NCBI GenBank assembly: GCA_009787485.1
Contig: WQWP01000001.1
Span: 1 to 61,486, forward strand
Source: Lentimicrobiaceae bacterium
Lineage (GTDB): Bacteria > Bacteroidota > Bacteroidia > Bacteroidales > WCHB1-69
Direction: 5' to 3'
DNA: 61,486 bases
The notes under the pieces were generated by a model. The model worked only from the letters and a program-made list of their open reading frames with translations. It did not search any database and was not told the origin of the DNA. A program made the position numbers and the translations under genes. Positions 35,548-43,279 of this stretch are shown here, piece by piece. Positions within the stretch are counted from its first letter, which is position 1. Every line of letters starts with the position of its first letter.

Positions 35548-35596
35548 ATATAAACTACCCCGCCCTGCGGGCACCCCTTCAAAATTTGAAGGGGAT
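35548..35596 (-). repeat. Palindromic element copy d, upstream of the DUF559 gene
   Basis: Minus-orientation copy: ATAAACTACCCC, hairpin GCCC-TGC-GGGC, CCCCTTCAAAATTTGAAGGGG. With copy c it brackets the DUF559 gene as an inverted pair. Hairpin 2 differs from copies b and c in sequence and length but keeps pairing. Confidence 0.9.
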
Positions 35597-35698
35597 GTTT
35601 GGGTTGTCCTATACCGAGATATAGGACAGAAATTTAGTTGGTTACAGGCTTTGTTGATGTAAATAAAGGGATCTGATTTTTCTGCGTAAATTTCGCGG

Positions 35699-35729
35699 CG
35701 AAGATATATAATGGAAAGGCGTTTGTCAA
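35699..35729 (-). promoter_or_regulatory. Promoter reading toward the DUF559 gene
   Basis: Minus-strand -33 CTTGAC (TTG at 35727-35729), exact 20-bp spacer, -7 TATCTTCG (35699-35706). The transcript would carry a ~190-nt leader including palindromic copy d. The rest of the 316-bp gap (35500-35815) holds copy d and no other clear signal; I could not identify a plus-strand promoter for the lipoprotein gene. Confidence 0.65.
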
Positions 35730-35815
35730 GAGGGGATGTTATTTTTTACTAAGTCTTTTTACAACACTATCATTTTTTTTGTTAATTAGCACCCAAATTT
35801 AAAACAGCAATTTCT

Positions 35816-36247
35816 ATGAAAAAACTTGAATTAAAATCAAGAAGATTGTTAAGAACAATTTTCGGCTGTATTAGCTTTACTGCGGTGGCTTTTGTTTTTC
35901 AGGCGTGCTATGGTACACCCCAAGATATGGACTTCCTTGATGTAAGAATTACCGGTACAGTGAAGTCTAAAACTACAGATCTGCCTATCGAAGGGATAAA
36001 AGTTAGCATTAAGGACTTACCATACGATTATGGACTTACTGATACAACGGGCGTTTTTGACTTTTATGCATATCTTCCGAATTATGTGCATCGGGTCAAT
36101 GACAGTGTGGTTTACAAACCCGACAGCTTAAAAATTCAATTTCTTGATATTGATGGTATCGAAAATGGCAGTTTTAATGATACAACAATCTACGTTCCCA
36201 CATATAGGAAGAGGATAGAAATTCATGTAGCATTAGAGGAAAAATGA
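35816..36247 (+). CDS. Radical SAM-associated putative lipoprotein
   Basis: A 143-residue protein with a basic start, a hydrophobic segment and a lipobox-like FQAC (Cys about 31), then YGTPQDMDFLDVRITGTV and a beta-rich domain (PIEGIKVSIKDLPYDYGLTD, then GVFDFYAYLPNY) resembling a carboxypeptidase regulatory-like fold. The Cys-Tyr-Gly start of the mature protein followed by this fold is the mark of the putative lipoprotein of the rSAM/lipoprotein system known from Bacteroidales. It is presumably the substrate or partner of the radical SAM enzyme that follows, whose ATG overlaps its stop (ATGA). It would be exported to the periplasm and tethered to a membrane. No function has been shown. Confidence 0.85.
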   Translation: MKKLELKSRRLLRTIFGCISFTAVAFVFQACYGTPQDMDFLDVRITGTVKSKTTDLPIEGIKVSIKDLPYDYGLTDTTGVFDFYAYLPNYVHRVNDSVVYKPDSLKIQFLDIDGIENGSFNDTTIYVPTYRKRIEIHVALEEK

Positions 36248-37293
36248 CAAACCTCCTCCACACCATCTTCCGCAAAAACGAAACAAAACTCCACATCCTC
36301 AACTACCTATTTTGGGAATGCACCTGGCGTTGCAACCTGAAATGCCACCACTGCGGCTCCGATTGCAAGAGCAGCAGCACTCATCCCGATATGCCGTTTG
36401 AAGATTTCCTCAACGCCATTCAACCGCTTAAAAAAGAATACCCCAAAAATTCCATAACCGTTGCCATCATGGGTGGCGAGCCCCTGCTTCGTTCGGATTT
36501 GGCCGAGTGCGGCAAACAACTGCGCGAGCACGGCTTCCGATGGGGCATCGTTACAAACGGCTATGCCTACGACGAAGCGATGCACTCCAAACTGATTTCG
36601 GCAGGAATGGGCAGCATCACTGTCAGTTTAGACGGTTTGGAAGAAAATCATAATTGGCTAAGAAACAATCCGAAAAGTTTTGAACGCGCCGTGAAAGCGT
36701 TAGAGCTGATTATCTCTTACCCTCGTTTGAATTATGATGTTGTAACCTGCGTTCATCAAAAAAACATCGCAGAACTGCCTGATTTAAAAGAATTTCTAAT
36801 TTCCAAAAACATAAAAAACTGGCGCATTTTTACCATTGCGCCCATTGGCAGAGCCGCTGAAAATCAAGAAATGCTACTCTCAAACGAGCAAACGCGGCAA
36901 CTCATGAGTTTTATTGCAGCATCTCGCCAAAACGATCCCCGAATAAACCTCTATTTCAGCTGCGAAAGTTATGTTGGAGCGTATGAAAAAAAGGTGCGCG
37001 ACAGTTACTTCTTCTGCCGTGCAGGCATCAACATCGGCTCAGTGCTGATTGACGGCGCTATCTCCGCCTGCCCAAATATTGATAGAAGTTTTGCTCAAGG
37101 CAACATTTACAACGACAACCTTTTAGAAACATGGAAAAATCGTTTTGAAATTATGCGTAACCGAAACTGGTGTAAAACAGGCATTTGCAAAAACTGCAAA
37201 GATTTTAAACGTTGCAACGGCGGCGCCATGCACCTTTGGAATGAAAGACAAGATGGCATCATGGCTTGTATTGCAGAAAAATTAAAATTTTAA
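36244..37293 (+). CDS. Radical SAM/SPASM enzyme of the rSAM/lipoprotein system
   Basis: A 349-residue cytoplasmic enzyme. The SAM-binding [4Fe-4S] cluster motif CX3CX2C is C30-C34-C37 in CTWRCNLKCHHCGSDC, with extra Cys at 26 and 41; the GGEP motif is at about 79-82 (AIMGGEPLL). A C-terminal SPASM region supplies further Fe-S ligands: CRAGINIGS, ISACPN, WCKTGICKNCKDFKRCNGGA and a final MACIAE Cys. SPASM proteins usually modify peptides or act as dehydrogenases. Paired with the lipoprotein gene through a 4-bp overlap, it fits the class named radical SAM with lipoprotein in Bacteroidota; the reaction is unknown. The TPR gene begins one base after its stop. Confidence 0.9.
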   Translation: MTNLLHTIFRKNETKLHILNYLFWECTWRCNLKCHHCGSDCKSSSTHPDMPFEDFLNAIQPLKKEYPKNSITVAIMGGEPLLRSDLAECGKQLREHGFRWGIVTNGYAYDEAMHSKLISAGMGSITVSLDGLEENHNWLRNNPKSFERAVKALELIISYPRLNYDVVTCVHQKNIAELPDLKEFLISKNIKNWRIFTIAPIGRAAENQEMLLSNEQTRQLMSFIAASRQNDPRINLYFSCESYVGAYEKKVRDSYFFCRAGINIGSVLIDGAISACPNIDRSFAQGNIYNDNLLETWKNRFEIMRNRNWCKTGICKNCKDFKRCNGGAMHLWNERQDGIMACIAEKLKF

Positions 37294-37294
37294 T

Positions 37295-38806
37295 ATGTTT
37301 TTCAAAAAAATATCGTTATATTCATTATTTATGAATTTTAACCTAATGAATACCCAACCTCACCATCCAAAATTCTCAATTCTCAATTCTCAATTCTCAA
37401 TTCTCATTCTCCTTTTCTCCCTTCTCCTTGCTCCTTTTACCTCTGTTTACGCCCAAAAAAAACAAAAAAAAGAAAAATCCACTAAACAAACCGAGCTTGT
37501 AATCAACGAGCGCAAGCAATCTATTGTTTTTGCCGATGGGCTTCGCGAGTTTTATTCGCAAAATTATTCTGCAGCAAAAAAATCGTTTCAGGAAGTATTG
37601 AAACAAAATCCTAAAAATCATGCGGCTCATTATCTGCTGCATAAAATAGCGGTGGAGCAACAAGATTACCTGTTGGCTTCCCATTATTTAAAGGAAGCGA
37701 TAAAATTGGATAAAAAAAATGAATGGTATCAGATTGATTTAGCGGGAGTTCACGAAAAATTGGGCGATTATGTAAGCGCTGCAAAAATTTGGGAAGAAAT
37801 ATGTAAAGTGAAATATAATAATGAATATTATTTAATATCGTTGGCAAACAGCTATTTACATTTAGGAAGATTGCACGATGTCATCAAAGTATATGATCGA
37901 ATAGAGAATCTCTTGGGAAAAAATGACGGTCTCACCGAAACCAAAAAAAATATATGGCTCTATTTAAACGATGTAAAAAACGCCGTGCGGGAATATGAAA
38001 AATTGATGGCGCTTTATCCTCATGAAATTGGATATTACATTATTGCCGGCGAAATTTACTTGTCGAACAACATGCCGGACAAAGCGTTTCCTTTCTTTCA
38101 GCAAGCCATGCAGATAGATGCAGAAGATCCTGATTTGAACTTGGCATTGGCAAACTATTACGAGCGCGTTAAAAAACCGGAGGAAAGTTTTGAGGCATTA
38201 TTAAAGGCTATTTCGAGCAAGGAGTTAGAGATTGAAGAAAAAATTCCTACACTGAAAACCTATTTAGCCAACGCTTTTCGTTTGCAAGTTCCCGACATAT
38301 TGGAAAAAACTGAAAAATTAGCCCAAGCGGTTACCATAGCGCATCCTTTCGATTTGGAAGGTTGGGCATCTTTAGCCAAACTCAGCTCGCTAAAAAAACA
38401 ATATCAGGAAGCTAAGTTGCTCTACGAAAAATGTATAGCGTTAGATGAAGCACAATTTTCCATTTGGGAAGATTATTTTTATGTGTTGGCAAAATTGGAA
38501 GATTATCAAACCATTATCGCCAATGAGAAATTAGTAGAAGAATATTTTCCTACCAATGCCACCATTCAATACAGTTTGGCGCTGGCTTTATACAAAGAAA
38601 AACAGTTCGAGAGCGCTTTAAAGGCTGCCAAACGCGCATTAGCATTCACTTTTGAAAATAGTTTCGTAGCAGATTTGAATCTATTACTTGGCGACATCGC
38701 GATTGAATTGGAGCAAAAAGAGGAAGCGGTAAAATATTGGAAAACAGCGCAACGCCGCGGGATTAACACCCCTGAGCTGCAAAACAAAATAGAAACCAAT
38801 CAATAA
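37295..38806 (+). CDS. Exported tetratricopeptide-repeat protein, third gene of the rSAM operon
   Basis: A 503-residue protein. The body has at least eight TPR-like helical pairs from about residue 60 (AAKKSFQEVLKQNPKNHAAH; ASHYLKEAIKLDKKNEWYQI; AFPFFQQAMQIDAEDPDLN; ALKAAKRALAF). A long hydrophobic N-terminus ending ...APFTSVYAQ is a signal peptide, so it acts in the periplasm or on the outer membrane. The start is uncertain: ATG 37295 is one base after the radical SAM stop, but in-frame ATGs at 37331 and 37346 are also possible. The signal peptide is encoded by five AATTCTC heptamers plus a TTCTCC tract (37371-37440), an unusual simple-sequence origin. TPR proteins act as assembly scaffolds; here it may serve the lipoprotein pathway. 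Confidence 0.85.
   Translation: MFFKKISLYSLFMNFNLMNTQPHHPKFSILNSQFSILILLFSLLLAPFTSVYAQKKQKKEKSTKQTELVINERKQSIVFADGLREFYSQNYSAAKKSFQEVLKQNPKNHAAHYLLHKIAVEQQDYLLASHYLKEAIKLDKKNEWYQIDLAGVHEKLGDYVSAAKIWEEICKVKYNNEYYLISLANSYLHLGRLHDVIKVYDRIENLLGKNDGLTETKKNIWLYLNDVKNAVREYEKLMALYPHEIGYYIIAGEIYLSNNMPDKAFPFFQQAMQIDAEDPDLNLALANYYERVKKPEESFEALLKAISSKELEIEEKIPTLKTYLANAFRLQVPDILEKTEKLAQAVTIAHPFDLEGWASLAKLSSLKKQYQEAKLLYEKCIALDEAQFSIWEDYFYVLAKLEDYQTIIANEKLVEEYFPTNATIQYSLALALYKEKQFESALKAAKRALAFTFENSFVADLNLLLGDIAIELEQKEEAVKYWKTAQRRGINTPELQNKIETNQ
37371..37440. repeat. AATTCTC heptamer array and TTCTCC tract in the signal-peptide coding region
   Basis: Five perfect AATTCTC units (37371-37405), then ATTCTCC and CTTTTCTCCCTTCTCC-type sequence. 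Seven is not a multiple of three, so gain or loss of one unit would shift the reading frame of the TPR protein just after its start. Confidence 0.85.
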
Positions 38807-38826
38807 CCGTTGGCTAAAGCCAACGG
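38807..38826. repeat. CCGTTGGCT inverted repeat after the TPR gene
   Basis: Perfect 9-bp arms CCGTTGGCT and AGCCAACGG around AA, beginning one base after the TPR stop and ending 9 bp before the thpR ATG. It lies between co-directional genes and may act as an mRNA stabiliser or attenuator. A decayed copy is at 15739-15758. Confidence 0.8.
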
Positions 38827-38835
38827 CAATATCTT

Positions 38836-39399
38836 ATGAAACGCCTCTTTATTGCCATAGACACTGAGTTGTCGAGCGAATTTCAGGCATTAACCCAACA
38901 ACTGCAACACGAGTTAAGAAACGACGATATTGTGTGGGTAAAAAGCCACTTACAACACCTTACCTTGCGTTTTCTCGGCGAAACCCCCGAAGCCAAAATC
39001 GAGCCCATTGCGGACGCTTTGGTTGCCATAGCAAATATAACATCACCCTTTGAATTACAGTTAGATAAAATGGGCGTTTTTGGCAGTAAATATGCGCCTT
39101 CCGTTTTGTGGTACGGTTTTTCCGAATTTTCATTATTCAAAAATCTGTTTGAAAACTTGGAAAAAGAGCTGTTTCAAATCGGATTTCAGGAAAACTATGG
39201 AAATTTCGTGCCTCATATCACAGTAGGAAGAATAAAAAAAGTGGATAGCAAGAAGCGTTTTTGGGAAACGATTGAAAAGCGGCAGCCGCATTTCTCGCAA
39301 ACCGTGCCCGTTCAGCGGCTTAAGCTGATGCAGAGCAAACTTACGAATGAAGGACCTGTGTATAGGACGTTATTTGAGTTTGAATTAAAAAACATTTAA
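38836..39399 (+). CDS. thpR: RNA 2',3'-cyclic phosphodiesterase (2'-5' RNA ligase-like, 2H family)
   Basis: A 187-residue cytoplasmic 2H phosphoesterase. Both catalytic H-x-T/S-hydrophobic motifs are present: HLTL at 41-44 (QHLTLRFLGE) and HITV at 127-130 (PHITVGRIK). Start KRLFIAIDTELSSEF and length are normal. The family opens 2',3'-cyclic phosphates on RNA ends and ligates 2'-5' half-tRNAs in vitro. Same direction as the rSAM operon and 29 bp from the TPR gene, separated by the CCGTTGGCT hairpin, so it may be the fourth gene of that transcript. Confidence 0.92.
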   Translation: MKRLFIAIDTELSSEFQALTQQLQHELRNDDIVWVKSHLQHLTLRFLGETPEAKIEPIADALVAIANITSPFELQLDKMGVFGSKYAPSVLWYGFSEFSLFKNLFENLEKELFQIGFQENYGNFVPHITVGRIKKVDSKKRFWETIEKRQPHFSQTVPVQRLKLMQSKLTNEGPVYRTLFEFELKNI

Positions 39400-39407
39400 T
39401 ATCTTTG
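39379..39407 (+). promoter_or_regulatory. Promoter of the small lipoprotein gene
   Basis: -33 TTTG (39379-39382) inside the 3' end of thpR, 17-bp spacer, -7 TATCTTTG (39400-39407). The ATG follows at 39476 after a ~63-nt leader containing AGGAGG-like sequence at 39421-39426, too far to act as a ribosome site for it. Confidence 0.55.
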
Positions 39408-39475
39408 CCCCCAAAATCATAGGAGGTGCCGAAAATCCTTTAAAGAGTAAGCGTAATTATTTAATATTTAAACTT

Positions 39476-39718
39476 ATGAAAAAAATATTTGTACTATTAA
39501 TAGCAGTAGCGTTCTGTTTTGGCGTCATGTCCTGTGTAAGAGACTGCAAATGTATCGGAACTTATAAGGTAGTAAAAGATGATAAGGTTATAGATGAGGA
39601 CATTATTAATCAAACGGTACAATTGACCAAATCTGACTGCGCAAAATACGAATATAAACCTGTTGATCCTGATCCTGAAGTACAGGTAATCACAGATATT
39701 ACCTGCACATCTGAATAA
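39476..39718 (+). CDS. Small Cys-containing lipoprotein, unknown function
   Basis: An 80-residue protein with signal peptide KKIFVLLIAVAFCFGVMSC; lipobox GVMSC, lipidated Cys20. The mature part is about 60 residues with four more cysteines (VRDCKC, SDCAKY, ITCTSE) that could form two disulfides in the periplasm, and two acidic stretches (VVKDDKVIDEDI; PVDPDPEVQ). No family is recognised. It has its own promoter and precedes the glycosyltransferase gene by 38 bp in the same direction. Confidence 0.8.
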   Translation: MKKIFVLLIAVAFCFGVMSCVRDCKCIGTYKVVKDDKVIDEDIINQTVQLTKSDCAKYEYKPVDPDPEVQVITDITCTSE

Positions 39719-39756
39719 AAAAATATTCAAACGAATAGAAAATAAAATTATAGCCC

Positions 39757-40737
39757 GTGCTCAATTTTTCAATAATCATTACTGTTTATAACACGCCAGA
39801 TGAGGTTAATGAATTTCTAAATAGCCTGACCATGCAAACTGACCCGAATTTTGAGGTCATTGTAGTGGAAGACAGCTTAAAAGCTCCGTGTAAAGAGGTT
39901 TGCGAACAATATTCAGATAGATTAGAGATACATTACTATTTCGTTCCCCCATCGGGGCGCAGCGAAAAACGAAATTTTGCCATGCAGCAGGCACACGGAG
40001 ATTATTTTATTATTTTTGATACGGATTGCATTATTCCTCCCCATTATATTGAGATTGTGCGAAGAAGATTGACCTCCAACTATGTAGGTTGCTACGGAGG
40101 GCCTGACAGTGCAGACAAATCATTCACCGATACGCAAAAAGCTATTAATTTTACTATGACCTCTACGATGACTACCGGAGGAATCAGAGGTGGCGCCATC
40201 AAACCTGAAAAGTTTTTCCCGCGTTCCTTCAATATGGGATTATCTAAGCAAGTGTTTGAAACAGTAGGAGGTTTCAGAAATGTAATCGGAGAAGATACGG
40301 ATTTAAGCATCCGCATCAAAAATGCAGGATTTCGCGTAATGCTTTTAAAAGAAGCGGTGGTTTTTCATAAACGAAAAATAGATTTTAAAAAGTTCTTTAA
40401 ACAGGTAACTACCTTTGGCAAAGCAAGAATGATATTGGCAAGACTACATCCGGGCTCGTTAAAACTGATACACCTTTTCCCTGCTTGTTTTCTATTGGGC
40501 AATGTGGCATTAGTTTTATTAAGTTTGATTTTTCTTAACTTTTGGCTTTTATTACCAATCGGAATATTTGTCTTAGCTATATTTATTGAATCTTTATTCA
40601 AAAACGGGAAAATGAATATTGCATTGATGGCAATTGCAGCCTGTTATATTCAATTATTCGGCTATGGCTTCGGATTCCTTTCGGAATGGATTACCAAAAA
40701 GGCTTCTAAATCAACACAGGAAGAGTTGTACAAATAA
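39757..40737 (+). CDS. Family 2 glycosyltransferase, membrane-anchored
   Basis: A 326-residue GT-A-fold enzyme starting at GTG 39757 (LNFSIIITVYNTPDEVNEFL). The nucleotide-sugar-binding acid pair is in VVEDS (about 46-50), the DxD-like motif is IIFDTDC (about 88-94), and a C-terminal GEDTDLSIRI (near 178-187) supplies the catalytic acid region. Two or three C-terminal hydrophobic segments (about 235-300) place it at the inner membrane. It probably adds a sugar to a lipid-linked glycan. It faces the CDP-sugar operon tail to tail (1 bp between stops), which supports a shared role in surface polysaccharide. Confidence 0.9.
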   Translation: MLNFSIIITVYNTPDEVNEFLNSLTMQTDPNFEVIVVEDSLKAPCKEVCEQYSDRLEIHYYFVPPSGRSEKRNFAMQQAHGDYFIIFDTDCIIPPHYIEIVRRRLTSNYVGCYGGPDSADKSFTDTQKAINFTMTSTMTTGGIRGGAIKPEKFFPRSFNMGLSKQVFETVGGFRNVIGEDTDLSIRIKNAGFRVMLLKEAVVFHKRKIDFKKFFKQVTTFGKARMILARLHPGSLKLIHLFPACFLLGNVALVLLSLIFLNFWLLLPIGIFVLAIFIESLFKNGKMNIALMAIAACYIQLFGYGFGFLSEWITKKASKSTQEELYK

Positions 40738-40738
40738 A

Positions 40739-41638
40739 TTATTCGTGTATTTTTTTATACATTTCAAGACCATCTTCCAAAGAAATTTCAGTTTTCCAAT
40801 TCAATAACTCCATATTATTGTTCACCGGAGCTACTGCATACATGGTATCTAACGGACGATACGAAATTCCGCCCCAATTTGCGTTGCAACTTTTTCCGAA
40901 TATCTTTTCCATCATTTTTGCTAAATCTCTAACCGAAGTGCCTGTTCCTGTACCGATATGAAACTCCTCCCCTATCGGAAATTGAAGAAATTGATCAAAC
41001 TTTTTGATAATTAAAAGAAAGAATGAAGCTATATCTTTAACATGAGTAAAATCTAATATCTGTTCTCCTTTCGACATTTTCACAGGCTGTTCGGCATCCA
41101 AAGATTCCCGGATATAATCAATAATTTTCTTAGCAGTATCTTTTCCTCCATAAAGAGAATAAGGAACTAAGTGAACCGCCTTAAAGTCCGATAAGTTAGC
41201 ATAATATTCTACAAAGCAACGAAATGCGGATTTTGTAGCAGAATAAAGATAACTATTGCTAATTTTTTGTGTACCTTGATTATACTCGGCAAACGTGCCT
41301 ATATTCACAAAAAGTTGCAAATTGTTACAAAAAGAAAGGTGATGCAGCAATTTTACACCAAATTCTATATTGGCTTCCAACATCGGATGAATAATCTCCT
41401 CATCATTTCTGCTGGTGGAAAGCGTTGCCAAATGATATACCAAATTAGGGTTAAAATATTGAATAAGAGGCAATTCTTGTATCGAAATATGTTTACATTG
41501 AGAATATGGAAACAATCCGCTTGCTTCTTCCACAGAAAGATTTACCGTCATGATTTCAACCTCCGGAAAAGTTTGAATAAGTTCTGGAATAAAATTTTGT
41601 CCCACATATCCGGTGGCTCCGGTGATTACTATTTTCAT
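40739..41638 (-). CDS. NAD(P)-dependent sugar epimerase/reductase (SDR), CDP-sugar pathway
   Basis: A 299-residue extended SDR. Rossmann motif GATGYVGQNF (7-16), catalytic YSATK (Y and K of YxxxK near 131-135), and a C-terminal substrate region. It resembles CDP-abequose/CDP-paratose/tyvelose-type synthases and 4-keto reductases. It is the last gene of the rfbF-rfbG-epimerase operon, 5 bp after its neighbour, and would reduce or epimerise the CDP-4-keto sugar made by RfbG and the epimerase. The exact product is unknown. Confidence 0.85.
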   Translation of the reverse strand: MKIVITGATGYVGQNFIPELIQTFPEVEIMTVNLSVEEASGLFPYSQCKHISIQELPLIQYFNPNLVYHLATLSTSRNDEEIIHPMLEANIEFGVKLLHHLSFCNNLQLFVNIGTFAEYNQGTQKISNSYLYSATKSAFRCFVEYYANLSDFKAVHLVPYSLYGGKDTAKKIIDYIRESLDAEQPVKMSKGEQILDFTHVKDIASFFLLIIKKFDQFLQFPIGEEFHIGTGTGTSVRDLAKMMEKIFGKSCNANWGGISYRPLDTMYAVAPVNNNMELLNWKTEISLEDGLEMYKKIHE

Positions 41639-41643
41639 CTCGC

Positions 41644-42189
41644 TTAGTTTCTAAATTTATATGCGCCAAAAAGGGGTAAGTCTTTATCTTTTTCCGATAA
41701 AATGGGATGTACAATTTCCCAATCAAATCCAAAACTATCGTATCTGATGCCTACATCATCTTTCGGAACGTGTAATTGTGTGGCCATATACATTACGATA
41801 GAATTATCAGTTAGTACTCTATATCCATGGGCGCAACCAATTGGAATATAGAGCGCTTTCGGTGATTTTTCATCCAAAATAGTATCAAAATATTTTCCAT
41901 AGGTGGGCGATTTTTCCCTGATATCCAAAACAACGTCATGCACTTTTCCTTGAATAATTGAAACAATTTTTTCGCAGGCATACTCGCCAACCTGCAAGTG
42001 CATTGCCCGTATCACATCTTTTTTCGATTTGGTGAACCATGTTTCCTTAATGTCAATATTTATTTTTTCGGGTAAATTATGCTGGTAATTTTCTGCATTG
42101 AAAGGCTTAAACAACTCGCCTCTAAGATCATGGAAAGGATTCAGTGCAATTGTATAAACTCCTTCTATCGGTGTGGATTCAAAAATCAT
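41644..42189 (-). CDS. dTDP-4-dehydrorhamnose 3,5-epimerase family protein acting on a CDP-sugar
   Basis: A 181-residue cupin of the RmlC/RfbC family. Motifs: DLRGELFKPFN (near 20-30), KDVIRAMHLQVGEYACEK with the catalytic His (near 60-78), GKVHDVVLDIR and IPIGCAHGYRVLTDNS with the second conserved His and Tyr. Located between CDP-glucose dehydratase and an SDR, it probably epimerises C3 and/or C5 of CDP-4-keto-6-deoxyglucose. The start overlaps the rfbG stop by 11 bp, indicating translational coupling. Confidence 0.88.
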   Translation of the reverse strand: MIFESTPIEGVYTIALNPFHDLRGELFKPFNAENYQHNLPEKINIDIKETWFTKSKKDVIRAMHLQVGEYACEKIVSIIQGKVHDVVLDIREKSPTYGKYFDTILDEKSPKALYIPIGCAHGYRVLTDNSIVMYMATQLHVPKDDVGIRYDSFGFDWEIVHPILSEKDKDLPLFGAYKFRN

Positions 42190-43267
42190 AAGCCATATAT
42201 TGTTGTATCTGTTTCAAACAGAGTTGATAAACATTTTGATTTTGATAGTTTCGATACCAGTCAACGGTCATTTTCACCGTTTCATCAATATTCATTCTTG
42301 GTTGCCAACCCAACTCAGATTTTGCTTTATGTATATTCAGCATCAACAAATTGGCTTCATGGAAGTCGTGAGGATTTGAAATATCTCTCAACACTCCTTT
42401 TCCGTAATATTGTATGACTTTAGAGGCAACAAACCACACATTTTCAATAGATTTCATCTCTGGCCCGAAGTTCCATCCTTCACAATATTGAGCAGGTTCT
42501 TCCCACATTCTTTTCGCCAGCAACAAATATCCGTTCAAAGGTTCTAAAACGTGCTGCCATGGGCGAATAGCTTTTGGATTTCTGATAAGAATCGCTTCAT
42601 CTGCTTCTAATGCGCGGATACAGTCGGGAAGGATCCGGTCGGCTGTCCAGTCGCCGCCCCCGATTACGTTTCCGGCTCTTGCGCTGGCAATTGACTTACC
42701 ATGTTTTGCATAATCTTTCGGATGCATGAACGAGCGTCTCCACGAAGATATGGCTAATTCTGCCGCTCCTTTAGAAGACGAGTAGGGGTCGTAGCCGCCC
42801 ATCCGGTCATTTTCGCAATACCCCACAGTTTGCTCTTTATTTTCATAGCATTTATCGGTAGTAATCATAACAACCACTTTCGCCGAGGCGCATCTCCTGA
42901 AAGATTCCATCACATGAATACTTCCCATGACGTTTGTTTGATAGGTTTCAACAGGCTCTTGATACGACAGCCGCACTAATGGTTGAGCCGCCAAATGAAA
43001 AATAATGTCAGGTTGCACTTGTTGAATTACCTCATCTAAACATTTTGCGTCTCTAATATCTCCTCTAATATCTTTTATTTTTGAAGAAAGCTCCGACAAA
43101 ACAAAGTTATCTCTATTCGTGTATGGATCTAAAGCAAAGCCTGTTACTTCCGCGCCCAACTCGTGCAGCCAAAGCGACAACCATGAGCCTTTGAATCCAG
43201 TGTGTCCTGTAACCAAAACCTTTTTACCTTTATAAAAATGATTGAATAGATCCATATTATTTGTCAT
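42179..43267 (-). CDS. rfbG: CDP-glucose 4,6-dehydratase
   Basis: A 362-residue extended SDR that turns CDP-D-glucose into CDP-4-keto-6-deoxy-D-glucose. NAD-binding GHTGFKGSWLSLWLHELGAE (21-40) is the characteristic RfbG N-terminus; the catalytic segment is YDPYSSSKGAAE, followed by RAGNVIGGGDWTADRILPD, which is diagnostic for RfbG. Complete. Second gene of the operon, 12 bp after rfbF. Confidence 0.96.
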   Translation of the reverse strand: MTNNMDLFNHFYKGKKVLVTGHTGFKGSWLSLWLHELGAEVTGFALDPYTNRDNFVLSELSSKIKDIRGDIRDAKCLDEVIQQVQPDIIFHLAAQPLVRLSYQEPVETYQTNVMGSIHVMESFRRCASAKVVVMITTDKCYENKEQTVGYCENDRMGGYDPYSSSKGAAELAISSWRRSFMHPKDYAKHGKSIASARAGNVIGGGDWTADRILPDCIRALEADEAILIRNPKAIRPWQHVLEPLNGYLLLAKRMWEEPAQYCEGWNFGPEMKSIENVWFVASKVIQYYGKGVLRDISNPHDFHEANLLMLNIHKAKSELGWQPRMNIDETVKMTVDWYRNYQNQNVYQLCLKQIQQYMAYDF

Positions 43268-43279
43268 AGTTTGAATAGA

